The notes: generated by a model not told the origin, from the sequence alone. A stretch of DNA of 64,000 bases from Trichocoleus sp. (GCA_036702865.1 DATNQD010000027.1:62001-126000), one strand, 5' to 3'. Positions 7,619 to 17,029 are shown, numbered from the stretch's first letter. Program-made: numbers and translations.

Positions 7619-10609
7619 TTAGTTGGCAGTAGGAATGCCTGTAAAGCTCCAAACCTCCTCATTGGTGGGGAAGCCTCCAACTGTCGTATCACCTGCGACA
7701 AAGAACAGTCGATCGGTGATGTTGGTCAAGTTTGATGGGTTGGAACTACCCGTAGCATTAACGTCAAAATGACCTGCCTGTGTGCCATTGGTGTACCACA
7801 CTTCCGTATCGCTATTCTTTGTCCCAACGAAATAGAGCCATGCACTTGCACCTTGCCCAACAACGGTCAGCTCTTTAATGTCTGTTACTCCAGAAAGTGC
7901 AGCAATCTTGCTTGTGACTTCCTCTGCTCCAGTCGGGGTTCCTGGAGTAGTTTGAGTCACGCGATAGAGGCTCTGCGTGCCGCTGTTTTCTGCCAGGAAA
8001 TAGAGCGTACCGTTCAAGTTCACCATATCCGTGGGGTTAGAGTCAGGATTGGTGAGGGTGGCGTTGTCGTAGGGGTTAATATCGGCAACTGCTTGCAGCG
8101 GTACTGTGGTAGTTGTGCTGGCATTTGGGACAGCCCAAAGTTCAGTGCCTTCGTTGTTTGCTGTGGCAGAGGCATAAAGTGTTGTGCCGATCGCGAAGAG
8201 ATTAGAAGGGTTAGAGTTTTCGGGATCTGCTGGTAATGCAAATTCAGTAATCGTATCGTCTGCATTGAGACGCAGTAATTGAGTTGTGGGGTCAGGGCTG
8301 CCACTGCCTTGAACCAGTCGAGTGCCGCTGAAGAAGAGCGTATCGCCTACTACCGTGAAGTTTGATGGCCTCGAGCCTCTTGAGTCCACTACCGTGGGAT
8401 TTTGGGGATCATAGGAAACATCGATCGGGGTAATGGTTGTTGATGTGTTAGCACCAGCAATCTTCATCACCTCTTGCCCATAGGCAATTGCGCCGGGTGA
8501 ACCACGATTGATTGCATAGTTTCCAGAGAAGTAGAGCGTGGTACCAACAGCCGTCAGATTGGTCACAGTTGTACTATCCAAATTCGGATCGCTAAGCTGC
8601 TGAATCGCGGCTCCTGCTGTGGCGGTGTCATAGTAAAACAGACCAAAATTTCCAATACTGGCAGAGGCTTTTCCTCTGAAATACAAGCGATTGCCGACAG
8701 CGGTTAAATTGCTTGGGCTGAAGTCGCCGATTCCCGCTATTTTATCTGCCACAATTTTTGTGTTTGCAGCGGTACCATCGCTCTGCCACAGTTCCTCTCC
8801 AGATGCCTGAGTTTTAGCGTTGAAGTAAAGGGTACTGCCGACTTTAACCAGTTCACCGACTGAAGAGAAGTTGCCGAGTTTCTGCGTGCCATCGAGTGTT
8901 CCGTCACTGACCCAAAGCGCAGTGCCGCTGCCGTCATCTGCTGTGAAGTAAGACCGTCCTCCTGCTGCGGTTAGCTTGTTTGCGTTGGAGCCACCAGAGC
9001 CAAAGTTAATGTCCCTTGTGATACTTGGCTTATCTTGGGTTGGGCTGAGTTTCAAGTTGAGACTATAAGTTGAACCTGCATTTGCATCGGCTCCGGGCAA
9101 CACTTTGAGAATGTAAGTTGTGTTTGCCTGTAGCGTTCCTCCAAAGCTTTCTGAAGTGATGCCAGTCTGCTTCGAGACCAACACTTTCGTTGGATCAGGA
9201 GCGCTGTTCCCAACGGGTTTTTGATAAAGCTCGACATCGAGATCCCCAAGAAGTGGTGTGAGCTGAGCTGTCAGGAACTGATTTCCTGCCCCTGTCGTGA
9301 ACTCGAGATAGTCTTCGGTAGATCCAAGTGCATTCTTTTTGGCATAGTTCGTGAAAGTTTTTCCAGCTGCATCTACTATGACCGGAGTCGAGTTTGCTTC
9401 GGTATTGCTGTATTTGTCAACTAAAGAGTTCACGCCCAGACTGTAGCTGGCAGTGCCGCCCGCATGAGGAGAAACCTTGATAAAGTATTTACCTGCTTGC
9501 AATGGCTGAATAAACCTTTCATTGCCAGCATTTGCAGAGGATTGCACAACAGTTTTTGCATCACTGCCCAGGATTTGCAGGTCGGCATCGCCTGCTGTGT
9601 TAGTAAGGTTGAACAGATAGTCTCCGCTTACACCACTGCTGGGGACAGTAATGCTGTAATAGCTTTGGGAAACAACGCTGTTGACTGTGCCAGGTACAGC
9701 GGGTGATGTTGGAGTTGCTGGCAACTTGGGAACCGCACCGATGCTTAATGCATAGCCCGCACTAACCCCAGCTGACTTTTGGTAAACCTTGGCATAGTAA
9801 CTGCCAGGCTGTAAGGCTTGAATAAACTGCTCAGCTGCCGTGCCTGGGTTGACCGATTGTTGCACAACCGTTGCTTGGTCACTGCCCAAAATCTGAATGT
9901 CAGCATCGCCTGTCAGTCCGGATAAGGTGAATAGATAATCATCTGCATTCGCAATGTTGAAGCTGTAAAGCGCTTGGCTATTAGCGTCATTCACCGCACC
10001 AGATGTACCTAAAATTGGCAGCGTAACAGGAATGGGAGTTGGTGTTCCAGGTGTTCCAGGTGTTCCAGGTGTTCCAGGTGTTCCAGGTGTTCCAGGTGTT
10101 CCGGGTGTTCCGGGTGTTCCGGGTGTGACTGGGTCAACGGGGGTATCAGGAGGAGTTACGAAGATGGGGCTGGTAGACAAACCAAGCTGATAGCGGCTGG
10201 TTCCTTTTCGTTGGATAACGCGAACGAAGTACTCACCAGCATCCAAATCAAGGTTGATTGCCTCACTCTGGTTGCCGCCCACCTTCGATGCACCGACCAA
10301 TTGGAAGTTGGCACGATCGCTGCCCTTCAGCTTCCGAAATGGAGTCTTACCGATTCTCTGAATGACATTCGCTGCGGGCTGAAGGAACTGATAGAGTTCA
10401 ACATCAGCATTTGTCTTTTTGGTAATGTTGGAAAGACTGAGATTAAAACTGCTGCGATCGGAAAGACTGAAACGATAAAGATCATCTAGATCTGACCCCT
10501 TCTTCAAATTTCCTGAAGTGATGCTAGATGAATTGATCAGTCTTGCTCCTTTAAGCTGGCCGTCTCGATCGATTCTCGCTCGCTGCATACTTCTCTTACC
10601 CCATGCCAT
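7619..10609 (-). CDS. Large surface/secreted protein with PPC domains and ELWxxDGT repeats
   Basis: This 996-residue protein opens with a PPC-like beta domain (about 20-150). A Gly-Thr-Pro repeat linker (about 157-190) follows, then three more PPC-type domains (about 195-290, 300-395 and 400-510). Each PPC domain carries a GSYYAKVYQ- or GKYFIKVSP-like strand. From about 530 the protein has ELWxxDGT-type repeats (ALWVSDGTLDGT, ELWQSDGTAANT, EVWYTNGTQAG), expected to form a beta-propeller-like array. No signal peptide or membrane anchor is seen. Such proteins are usually extracellular in cyanobacteria and their ligand is unknown. The N-terminal domain is similar to that of the neighbouring CAP protein. 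The ATG at 10609 gives MAWGKRSMQRARID. Confidence 0.88.
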   Translation of the reverse strand: MAWGKRSMQRARIDRDGQLKGARLINSSSITSGNLKKGSDLDDLYRFSLSDRSSFNLSLSNITKKTNADVELYQFLQPAANVIQRIGKTPFRKLKGSDRANFQLVGASKVGGNQSEAINLDLDAGEYFVRVIQRKGTSRYQLGLSTSPIFVTPPDTPVDPVTPGTPGTPGTPGTPGTPGTPGTPGTPGTPTPIPVTLPILGTSGAVNDANSQALYSFNIANADDYLFTLSGLTGDADIQILGSDQATVVQQSVNPGTAAEQFIQALQPGSYYAKVYQKSAGVSAGYALSIGAVPKLPATPTSPAVPGTVNSVVSQSYYSITVPSSGVSGDYLFNLTNTAGDADLQILGSDAKTVVQSSANAGNERFIQPLQAGKYFIKVSPHAGGTASYSLGVNSLVDKYSNTEANSTPVIVDAAGKTFTNYAKKNALGSTEDYLEFTTGAGNQFLTAQLTPLLGDLDVELYQKPVGNSAPDPTKVLVSKQTGITSESFGGTLQANTTYILKVLPGADANAGSTYSLNLKLSPTQDKPSITRDINFGSGGSNANKLTAAGGRSYFTADDGSGTALWVSDGTLDGTQKLGNFSSVGELVKVGSTLYFNAKTQASGEELWQSDGTAANTKIVADKIAGIGDFSPSNLTAVGNRLYFRGKASASIGNFGLFYYDTATAGAAIQQLSDPNLDSTTVTNLTAVGTTLYFSGNYAINRGSPGAIAYGQEVMKIAGANTSTTITPIDVSYDPQNPTVVDSRGSRPSNFTVVGDTLFFSGTRLVQGSGSPDPTTQLLRLNADDTITEFALPADPENSNPSNLFAIGTTLYASATANNEGTELWAVPNASTTTTVPLQAVADINPYDNATLTNPDSNPTDMVNLNGTLYFLAENSGTQSLYRVTQTTPGTPTGAEEVTSKIAALSGVTDIKELTVVGQGASAWLYFVGTKNSDTEVWYTNGTQAGHFDVNATGSSNPSNLTNITDRLFFVAGDTTVGGFPTNEEVWSFTGIPTAN
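10041..10121 (-). repeat. Nine tandem 9-bp repeats encoding (GTP)n
   Basis: Nine consecutive copies of GGTGTTCCA/G (forward strand) occupy 10041-10121. The first six are identical, and the last three carry the same A-to-G change. They encode a Gly-Thr-Pro linker between two PPC domains. Because the unit is a multiple of three, copy-number change would lengthen or shorten the linker without a frameshift. Confidence 0.95.
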
Positions 10610-10883
10610 CTAATTCATTGCTTAGTATTCCCTGTATGGCTTATAAAGTTGCCACCTCGCTATAAGTTCATCAAAAATTGTTACAGCGAACTGTCAACTG
10701 TGATTTTGCAGAAAGTTGCACAGAAGATACTGAATAAGTGAATTACGAGCAGCTATAAAAAGTATTTTTAATGGCAACCGATCGATGACTGATATCACAA
10801 TTAGAGAATTGATTGGGATACAACCGATCGAGTGAGATCTTGATCACAATTAGACTTTCTTTCTGTCTCCCATCCCCTGATTC

Positions 10884-11564
10884 CTACGAATGAGAAGACC
10901 AACCAGGCTGCGATGACTGCCGGACTGCTCGACGCTTTACCTTATAGATTGGATTGGTGACTCGCTCCAGCCAAAGCAGCAAACCATTCAGACCAAATGC
11001 TAAAAGCGAGACCATAATTGCGCCTGCCCAAATTTTGTCGTAGCGCCCTGCTTGAGCAATGCCATCAAAAAGCAGTGTCCCTAGACCGCCTGCCCCAAAC
11101 TTTGCGCCAATTGTGGCAATGGCGATCGTCACAATTGTGGCAATCCTTACCCCTCCTAGAAAAATAGGCAGTACCAGGGGTACTTGTACTTGCCACCACC
11201 GTTGCCAGAGGTTCATCCCCATGCCTCGTGCTGCTTCAGTGACTTCAAATGAAATGGCTTGCAGCCCAACTGAGAGACTCCGAACCAAAATCACCTGGCT
11301 GTAGATGACCATTGCTGCGATTACCGATCGCGCACTTAGCCCAAACACAGGCACCAGCAAGATAATGAGCGCCAGACTGGGCACTGTATAGAGAATGCCC
11401 AACCCCCCCAAGACAGGAACCGTTAGCCAACGAAAATAGCGGATCAGGAGGGCAAGGGGCAAGGCAATCAATATGGCGATGACAAGCGTCAGGCAAGTCA
11501 TGGAAAGATGTTCAAGCAGAAGGTTCCAGACGACAAACGGATTCTTGAAGATATAGCTCATCAT
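10884..11564 (-). CDS. ABC transporter permease, osmoprotectant (OpuCB/ProW) type
   Basis: This 226-residue protein has five or six membrane segments and the EAA-type loop EAARGMGMNLWQRWWQVQVPLVLP at about 110-133. The sequence is typical of permeases of glycine betaine/choline/carnitine importers: TVPSLALIILLVP near 60, and IGAKFGAGGLGTLLFDG near 152. No ATPase or substrate-binding gene is adjacent within the window. Its ATG directly abuts the TGA of the Nudix gene, so the two are translationally linked. The substrate is inferred only from family membership. Confidence 0.87.
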   Translation of the reverse strand: MMSYIFKNPFVVWNLLLEHLSMTCLTLVIAILIALPLALLIRYFRWLTVPVLGGLGILYTVPSLALIILLVPVFGLSARSVIAAMVIYSQVILVRSLSVGLQAISFEVTEAARGMGMNLWQRWWQVQVPLVLPIFLGGVRIATIVTIAIATIGAKFGAGGLGTLLFDGIAQAGRYDKIWAGAIMVSLLAFGLNGLLLWLERVTNPIYKVKRRAVRQSSQPGWSSHS

Positions 11565-12002
11565 TCAGCCTGTCACTAAATTTGCAGCTTGAAGCGCTTT
11601 CCAGGTACGAGTGGAGCACTGATCGGCTATTAGAGTGCCAATTGGCAGCCATTGAACTCCCTGCTCACCAACTTCTGGATCGAGACTGCTCAAGTGAATG
11701 GGTCGTTCGCTGATAGAACATTGATAGATCACGTTGAGCGTGTGCAGCATATCGTCTGGCGCAACCTGATAAAAGCCCTCACTGATTGTCAGCAGGCGAT
11801 CGACCTGAAACTCCTGCAACCCAGTTTCTTCAGCGACTTCTCGGCGTAATCCTTCAAGCAGCGTTTCCTGAGGTTCTAATCCTCCACCTGGTAAATCCCA
11901 ACAGTTGGGTTCGGGATGCGTGACCTGGTGAATGAGCAAAACATCCCCTGCATCTACAACGAGTGCAACAACGCTAACGCGCAATCTCACCGCAGACTTC
12001 AT
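11565..12002 (-). CDS. Nudix hydrolase
   Basis: This 145-residue protein has a complete Nudix box at residues 40-62: G40, then E46, then REVAEETGL, matching Gx5Ex7REUxEExGU. Nudix enzymes hydrolyse nucleoside diphosphates linked to another group, and the substrate cannot be told from the sequence. It lies 15 bp after cobO and directly before the osmoprotectant-type permease, suggesting one reverse-strand transcript. There is no obvious metabolic link among the three. Confidence 0.9.
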   Translation of the reverse strand: MKSAVRLRVSVVALVVDAGDVLLIHQVTHPEPNCWDLPGGGLEPQETLLEGLRREVAEETGLQEFQVDRLLTISEGFYQVAPDDMLHTLNVIYQCSISERPIHLSSLDPEVGEQGVQWLPIGTLIADQCSTRTWKALQAANLVTG

Positions 12003-12017
12003 GCTTGTTCCACGACC

Positions 12018-12692
12018 TTAATATTCAATTCCAGGCTGTGCTTTAACGCCCTGCTCCCGGAAGGGATGCTTGACTAGCGTCATTTCAGTGACCAGATCCG
12101 CCCGATCGATCAAGGCAGGTGGTGCTCCTCTCCCAGTTAAAATCACATGAGAAGCCTCAGGCTTTTCCGCTAAGCCAGCCAACACTTCCTCGACTGATAA
12201 AAATCCTAGCTTAAGCGCAACGTTGATTTCATCGAGCAACACCAGATGAAACTCTGGATTGCGGATCAGGGTAACTGCCTGATTCCAGGCTTCTTTTGCT
12301 TTCTGGATATCGCGCTCTCGGTCTTGCGTTTCCCAGGTAAAGCCTTCGCCCATGGCATAAAATTCAAGCTGATCTTCCCAAACGCTCAAAACTTTTTTTT
12401 CTGCGGGTTCCCAGGCTCCCTTAATGAACTGCACGATCGCTACTTTATAGCCATGACCAAGCGATCGAAGCACCATGCCGAGTGCAGCAGTCGTCTTGCC
12501 TTTGCCATTGCCTGTATTGACAATAATTAGCCCTTTTTCAAGGGTTCGTTCTGCCAATCGCTGCGCCTGGACTTCTTTTCGCCGCTGCATCTTTTGGCGA
12601 TATTGATCGTTGCTGAGCGTGGGAGATGCTGCTTCTTCATCAAGCCTTGTTGCTTCCTGGTCTGCTACAGCATCATTTTCATTAAGTTTCAT
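12018..12692 (-). CDS. cobO: Cob(I)yrinic acid a,c-diamide adenosyltransferase
   Basis: This 224-residue protein has the CobO/BtuR P-loop GNGKGKTT at 61-68 after a charged N-terminal extension of about 50 residues. VQFIKGAW near 90 and LDEINVAL near 153 are also typical. The enzyme transfers adenosyl from ATP to the corrinoid cobalt in cobalamin synthesis or salvage. No other cobalamin gene is adjacent. No convincing B12-riboswitch box was found in its leader. Confidence 0.93.
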   Translation of the reverse strand: MKLNENDAVADQEATRLDEEAASPTLSNDQYRQKMQRRKEVQAQRLAERTLEKGLIIVNTGNGKGKTTAALGMVLRSLGHGYKVAIVQFIKGAWEPAEKKVLSVWEDQLEFYAMGEGFTWETQDRERDIQKAKEAWNQAVTLIRNPEFHLVLLDEINVALKLGFLSVEEVLAGLAEKPEASHVILTGRGAPPALIDRADLVTEMTLVKHPFREQGVKAQPGIEY

Positions 12693-13049
12693 GAAGTAAA
12701 CCGTGAAATACAGATTAGCGTGATGAGGTCATCATGACAGATTTTTAGGAAGATTCACGGAGCATTGCAGGCTGCTAGGGCAGAGTAAGCGCCACAGCAA
12801 CAGGTGAAGGAATGACTTTGATTTAAGTATATTCTCAGTGTCAAACGGAAAGATGAAAGCGAAATTTTATGCATTACCACGGAAATTCTGTCCAGCGTGA
12901 CAGCAGTTTCTTTTAAAGAAGAATATATTTTTCCTTGCTTTTATCAAGATTCTTCAGAAATCTGTCGCGAGTTAAGTGAATGTACTGGATCTAACTCAAA
13001 GTGGGGACTATACTGGTCCTACGTGGGTGAATTTACTGGTGACCCAATT
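12693..13049. other. Divergent intergenic region between cobO and a small secreted-protein gene
   Basis: No coding region is supported. An in-frame upstream extension of the small secreted protein starting at 12897 is possible, but it lacks the hydrophobic signal near its start. No recognisable riboswitch, terminator or operator was seen. Confidence 0.4.
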
Positions 13050-13298
13050 ATGAACGTTTGTATAAAAGGTTTCAGAATTTCTGCCCTGATTTGCTTACTA
13101 AGTATTGTTGGCCAAGGCGCTGCGCTTGCTTCGACATCCTTAACTCACGCGTCTCTTTGGACAAGCCTTGCTGAGAACACGGTTGCTCAAGGAGAGCACA
13201 ACGCTTCAGTGCTAAAGCAGACTTACAACCAAAACCCAGATATGCCTGGTAAAGGCAGACCTCGCACAACAGACGCCACAGGTGGACGCGGCTACTAG
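13050..13298 (+). CDS. Small secreted protein with Pro-Gly-Lys-Gly-Arg tail
   Basis: From the ATG at 13050 this is an 82-residue protein. It starts with a signal peptide: a basic start MNVCIKGFR, a hydrophobic core SALICLLSIVGQGAALA and a likely cut after ALA. The mature peptide is short and ends in PGKGRPRTTDATGGRGY. Similar Gly/Arg-rich tails occur in many short exported cyanobacterial peptides of unknown role. GGTGA lies about 7 bases before the ATG. The reading frame is open further upstream (to 12897), but that start would bury the signal peptide. Confidence 0.65.
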   Translation: MNVCIKGFRISALICLLSIVGQGAALASTSLTHASLWTSLAENTVAQGEHNASVLKQTYNQNPDMPGKGRPRTTDATGGRGY

Positions 13299-13316
13299 CA
13301 GTTTCATCAACTTTTG

Positions 13317-14999
13317 CTAAAACGCGATCGGCTTTGACTGTCGCCACTGCTGACTTTCTACAAGCGTATGCACTTGCCATGACGGGTCAAGCTGAGAGAA
13401 GTCGGTGCGATAATGCCCACCTCGGCTTTCAGTACGAAAGGCAGCGCTTTTTAAGATGAGGTAGCCGACATCTAGCAGGTTGCGTACTTCTCCCCAAAGC
13501 CGAATTACTGACGTTGCCTCAACCGCAGATTCCCCTAAATGAAAGTCACCGTGGGATTCCAACAGGTGCATTAAGGTTTGACTCAGCGATAATTGCAGAA
13601 ATTCTTGCTGCCAGAGTGCAACTTGAGCCACTGCTTCAAGCAGCGATCGTTCATCTCGACAGATTCCGGCACATTGCCATATCAAGCGAGGCAACTCCCG
13701 CCGCCAACCCTCCAGAGCTACTCGATCTCCTTGCCAATGATTAGGGGTATCAGTCGTTGAGGCAGGCGTAGATGAGCCAGAGTCAGCAGTGTTAGGTAGC
13801 TCTATTTCGGGTAGCTCTAAATGAGCCAGTTGAGCACCGAAGACCAGACACTCCAAAAGGGAATTACTGGCAAGCCGATTGGCTCCATGGACACCTGTAC
13901 TGGCTGTTTCGCCAACGGCATAGAGTCCGGCGATCGTGGTGCGATTTTGTGTATCCGTTGTGATTCCACCCATCCAGTAGTGAGCCGCAGGTGCAACGGG
14001 AATTGGTTCATGAAACACATCAATTCCCCACTGCTGACAAACCTGGATGATATTGGGGAAGCGATGCTGAATCGTTGGGGCTGGAATGGGGCGCAAATCA
14101 AGCCAAACATGAGCAGTTGCTGGATCAGGTGCAGTCTTTTGAATATGGCTATAAATTGCCCGACTGACAATGTCTCTTGGCGCTAATTCGCCTGCTGGAT
14201 GATAGTCAAAAGCAAAGCGATATCCCGTAGCATCAACTAAATGTGCACCTTCCCCTCGAACTGCCTCACTAATTAAAAATCTTGGTGCGCCTGCCTTTGT
14301 GAGAGCCGTAGGATGAAACTGGACAAACTCCAGATCACGGAGCTGCGCGCCCTGCCGCCAAGCCATCGCGACTCCATCACCCGTGCTAACAGCAGGATTG
14401 GTTGTCTGAGCAAAGACCTGCCCTCCGCCTCCCGTTGCCAGCAAGACGGCTTTTGCCCGTAACCAACAGATGCCTGATTGATGAAGCAAGCTTACTCCCT
14501 GACAGCGCTGCTCTGCTATCCACAAATCCAACACAAATGCTTGTGAAATCACCTGGACATTGGGTCGCTGCAACACTTGCGCCACAAGCGTATTAATTAA
14601 GGCACGTCCGGTTGTGTCTGCTGCATGAAGCACTCGTCGATGGGAGTGAGCCGCTTCTAGTGTTAATGCCAACCGATCGCCACTTCGATCAAACGCAACG
14701 CCCATTTGAACGAGTGCCTGGATGCATTGGGGAGCTTGTTCAACTAACAGCTTGACGGCTTCTGGTTCACATAACCCTGCCCCTGCCCGCAGCGTATCTT
14801 CGATATGAAATTTGGGTGAGTCTTCAGGGTCGATCGCAGCGGCAATTCCTCCCTGCGCCCAATCACTGGCAGAAAGAGAAAGTGTTTCTTTCGTAATTAG
14901 CCCAACACGGTAATGCTGTGGTAAACACAGAGCGGCATAGAGTCCTGCTGCGCCGCCGCCAATGATCAAGACATCAAAACAATCTGCAAAATCAGGCAC
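13317..14999 (-). CDS. nadB: L-aspartate oxidase
   Basis: This 560-residue flavoprotein has the dinucleotide-binding motif GGGAAGL at 14-20. The ASDWAQGGIAAA stretch near 44 and HSHRRVLHAADTTGRAL near 120 are typical of NadB. EFVQFHPTAL, RGEGAHLVD and GLYAVGETASTGVHGANRLASN carry further flavin and substrate contacts. It oxidises L-aspartate to iminoaspartate, the first step of NAD synthesis, which NadA then uses. No nadA is in the window. The gene is convergent with the small secreted-protein gene, with stops 19 bp apart. Confidence 0.95.
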   Translation of the reverse strand: MPDFADCFDVLIIGGGAAGLYAALCLPQHYRVGLITKETLSLSASDWAQGGIAAAIDPEDSPKFHIEDTLRAGAGLCEPEAVKLLVEQAPQCIQALVQMGVAFDRSGDRLALTLEAAHSHRRVLHAADTTGRALINTLVAQVLQRPNVQVISQAFVLDLWIAEQRCQGVSLLHQSGICWLRAKAVLLATGGGGQVFAQTTNPAVSTGDGVAMAWRQGAQLRDLEFVQFHPTALTKAGAPRFLISEAVRGEGAHLVDATGYRFAFDYHPAGELAPRDIVSRAIYSHIQKTAPDPATAHVWLDLRPIPAPTIQHRFPNIIQVCQQWGIDVFHEPIPVAPAAHYWMGGITTDTQNRTTIAGLYAVGETASTGVHGANRLASNSLLECLVFGAQLAHLELPEIELPNTADSGSSTPASTTDTPNHWQGDRVALEGWRRELPRLIWQCAGICRDERSLLEAVAQVALWQQEFLQLSLSQTLMHLLESHGDFHLGESAVEATSVIRLWGEVRNLLDVGYLILKSAAFRTESRGGHYRTDFSQLDPSWQVHTLVESQQWRQSKPIAF

Positions 15000-15110
15000 T
15001 TGTGTAGCGATTGTGAGGAGTTCCTCAGTATTCGAGAGTCGATCCTTAGTGTAAGCGAAGAGTCACGCAATGAACAGAATCAAGATAGCGCTTTGCAAAT
15101 CTGCAATAAA

Positions 15111-15145
15111 CAGAAATCGCTCTCCGACCTGAGATCAGAAAGCGA
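15111..15145 (-). terminator. Intrinsic terminator of psbU
   Basis: Reading the reverse strand, TCGCTTTCTGA (15145-15135) pairs over 11 positions, with two G-U pairs, with TCGGAGAGCGA (15127-15117). The loop is seven bases and the stem is followed by TTTCTGTTTATT. It lies about 40 bp after the psbU stop. Confidence 0.75.
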
Positions 15146-15185
15146 CTTGTATTAGACCATTGGTTCAAACAAAAGCTCAAGCAGC

Positions 15186-15614
15186 TTAACGATAAATGCC
15201 GTTGTTATAGCGATCGCCGCCCTCAACGAAGGTATCTTCGGGTGGAGAAAGTGTGAATTTATCAAAGTTATTGCGGAGGGTGTCTTTCTGCCCCTCTGTC
15301 AAACCAGGCATATCCAGCACATCCTCGACCGTTTCAAAGGGTGCATACTTCACAATCAGTCGCGCCAATGTTGGGTACATGCCTGGATACTGCGTAAAGG
15401 CACGAACATTAGTATTGTTCAGGTCAATCTTTTTGCCGAATTCAGTAGCCAGCTTATCGTCGGCTCGGTTGCGATATTCTGCTGCCAGAACAGGAGATGC
15501 AGTTACGCTCCAGGTCAACCCGTTCCAATTCAGGGCAGCCGCTTCACGGGCAAACCCCATTACGCTACCAAACACCAGCCCTAATGCCAGGATTACACCA
15601 ACCAGTCGTTTCAT
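15186..15614 (-). CDS. psbU: Photosystem II 12 kDa extrinsic protein PsbU
   Basis: From the ATG at 15614 the precursor has 142 residues. It starts with a long bipartite-looking signal peptide, with [22 protein letters not shown] as its core, and a second hydrophobic/Ala stretch ending at VLAAE. The mature part carries the PsbU signature: [51 protein letters not shown] and an acidic tail. PsbU sits on the lumenal face of photosystem II and stabilises the Mn4CaO5 cluster and chloride requirement. An upstream in-frame start at 15653 would place 13 extra residues before the signal peptide and is rejected. Confidence 0.95.
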   Translation of the reverse strand: MKRLVGVILALGLVFGSVMGFAREAAALNWNGLTWSVTASPVLAAEYRNRADDKLATEFGKKIDLNNTNVRAFTQYPGMYPTLARLIVKYAPFETVEDVLDMPGLTEGQKDTLRNNFDKFTLSPPEDTFVEGGDRYNNGIYR

Positions 15615-15774
15615 CAGTACGCTCCCTCCCAATCTCAACCAGTTAAAGATCATACAAAATACAAAGGTGAGTCTTCAGATACACAGCTTTTCTTAGAGCC
15701 TATCATTAATCAGATCACACTTTATACGGATGTAAGCTCAGCTGCATAGAACCAGGACGACAAGCGCATATCTC

Positions 15775-16005
15775 TTATTTTTCTGCCAGCTTGACTGCAA
15801 AGGTTCGTCCCATCAGTTGAACTCGATCGCCCAGGACAAGTTTGCGTCCTCGTCTTGTCTCAACTGCCCCATTCACCTGGACTTCTCCGTTTTGAATGAG
15901 CATTTTGGCTTCGCCGCCCGTTTCCACAACGTTAATTAACTTTAGAAACTGGTCAAGCTTGATCACCGGACTCATCGGTTCGTTTGAACTCATAACACTT
16001 CTCAT
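15775..16005 (-). CDS. Small S4-domain RNA-binding protein (YbcJ/YaaA-like)
   Basis: This 76-residue protein consists almost entirely of one S4 RNA-binding fold. Its signature is IKLDQFLKLINVVETGGEAKMLIQNGEVQVNG, followed by GRKLVLGDRVQL. Such stand-alone S4 proteins bind structured RNA, often ribosomal, but the target is not defined here. In-frame ATGs at 15993 and 15975 are alternative starts, and 15975 gives the family's usual length. Confidence 0.85.
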   Translation of the reverse strand: MRSVMSSNEPMSPVIKLDQFLKLINVVETGGEAKMLIQNGEVQVNGAVETRRGRKLVLGDRVQLMGRTFAVKLAEK

Positions 16006-16150
16006 CTGACAAATGGACTAAATACTAGGTGCCTCGTTTGCTTCAGCTAAGGCTCAGCCCCACTTTTTCATCCTAGCAATTCAGGCTATTGCACTGTGAG
16101 CAAAGCTTACCCTTAAGATTGGGAAGAACGAATCAGCGTCTTGGGGCTTC

Positions 16151-16918
16151 ATGACTTACTGCCTTGGCATTATTACTCGATCGGGTTTAGTCGTTGCTGC
16201 TGACTCTCGCACCAATGCAGGCGTAGACTATGTTTCGACTTACCAAAAGCTGTTTGATTTTTCTGATCCGGGGCAGCGGGTCATTATGCTTTGTAGCTCA
16301 GGAAATTTGTCAATTACGCAAGCTGTGGTTAATGCCCTGCAGCAGGATTTGCAGCTGAAAGAGAACGAGAACCTGCATACCCTACCCTCGCTGTATGACA
16401 TTGCTCGTTATATTGGCAGCAAAATTCGTCAGGTGCAGGAACGAGAACGCCCCTGGCTAGAGCGAGACGGTATTGATTTCAAATGTACGCTGCTGCTTGC
16501 CGGTCAAGTGCGTGGCGAAGCTCCTGGGCTTTATATGATTTATAGCCAGGGCAACTGTATTCAGGCGGCTCCTGAAACGCCATTTCTGCAAATCGGCGAA
16601 ACAAAGTATGGCAAACCAATTCTCGATCGCACGCTTACCTTTAATACCCCTCTGGAAGAAGCGGCGAAATGTGCGCTGCTATCGATCGACTCCACGATGA
16701 AGTCAAATATCTCAGTGGGTCCCCCCATCAACTTGATGATGTACGAAGCAAATAGCTTTTTGATCAGACATCACTTGAGTCTGCGATTGGGCGATCCTTA
16801 TCTCGCAAAAATGCGAAGGCTTTGGGAGAATTCCCTCCGCGAAGCATTTGAGCGAATGCCTAATATTGACTGGGAGCATTACACCGACAATTCTCAAGAA
16901 GAAGTATTCACGGATTGA
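16151..16918 (+). CDS. Anbu-type bacterial proteasome homologue
   Basis: This 255-residue protein begins MTYCLGI, so Met removal would expose the N-terminal Thr nucleophile of the proteasome/HslV fold. AADSRTNAGVDYVSTYQKLF at about 22-41 and the GN-containing strand CSSGNLSITQ at about 54 match the Anbu family (proteasome-type protease, ancestral beta subunit). Anbu subunits form ring- or helix-like assemblies, and their peptidase substrates are not known. It is convergent with an operon encoding a transglutaminase-like protein, an alpha-E protein and a permuted ATP-grasp, the classic Anbu partners. Confidence 0.9.
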   Translation: MTYCLGIITRSGLVVAADSRTNAGVDYVSTYQKLFDFSDPGQRVIMLCSSGNLSITQAVVNALQQDLQLKENENLHTLPSLYDIARYIGSKIRQVQERERPWLERDGIDFKCTLLLAGQVRGEAPGLYMIYSQGNCIQAAPETPFLQIGETKYGKPILDRTLTFNTPLEEAAKCALLSIDSTMKSNISVGPPINLMMYEANSFLIRHHLSLRLGDPYLAKMRRLWENSLREAFERMPNIDWEHYTDNSQEEVFTD

Positions 16919-17029
16919 AGCATCTTGAAGCATCGGGAATTTCTGGAAGAGAAGAACCCTGAATGTCGGGACAAGTTTAGCCACAATTGATGATTTGATT
17001 TGTCACTGCAACCCTTGCCTTAATTCATT

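Noticed and set aside
12693-12800. B12 riboswitch in the cobO leader
   Set aside because: The region was scanned for a B12-box-like core and GCC-rich helices. None was convincing.
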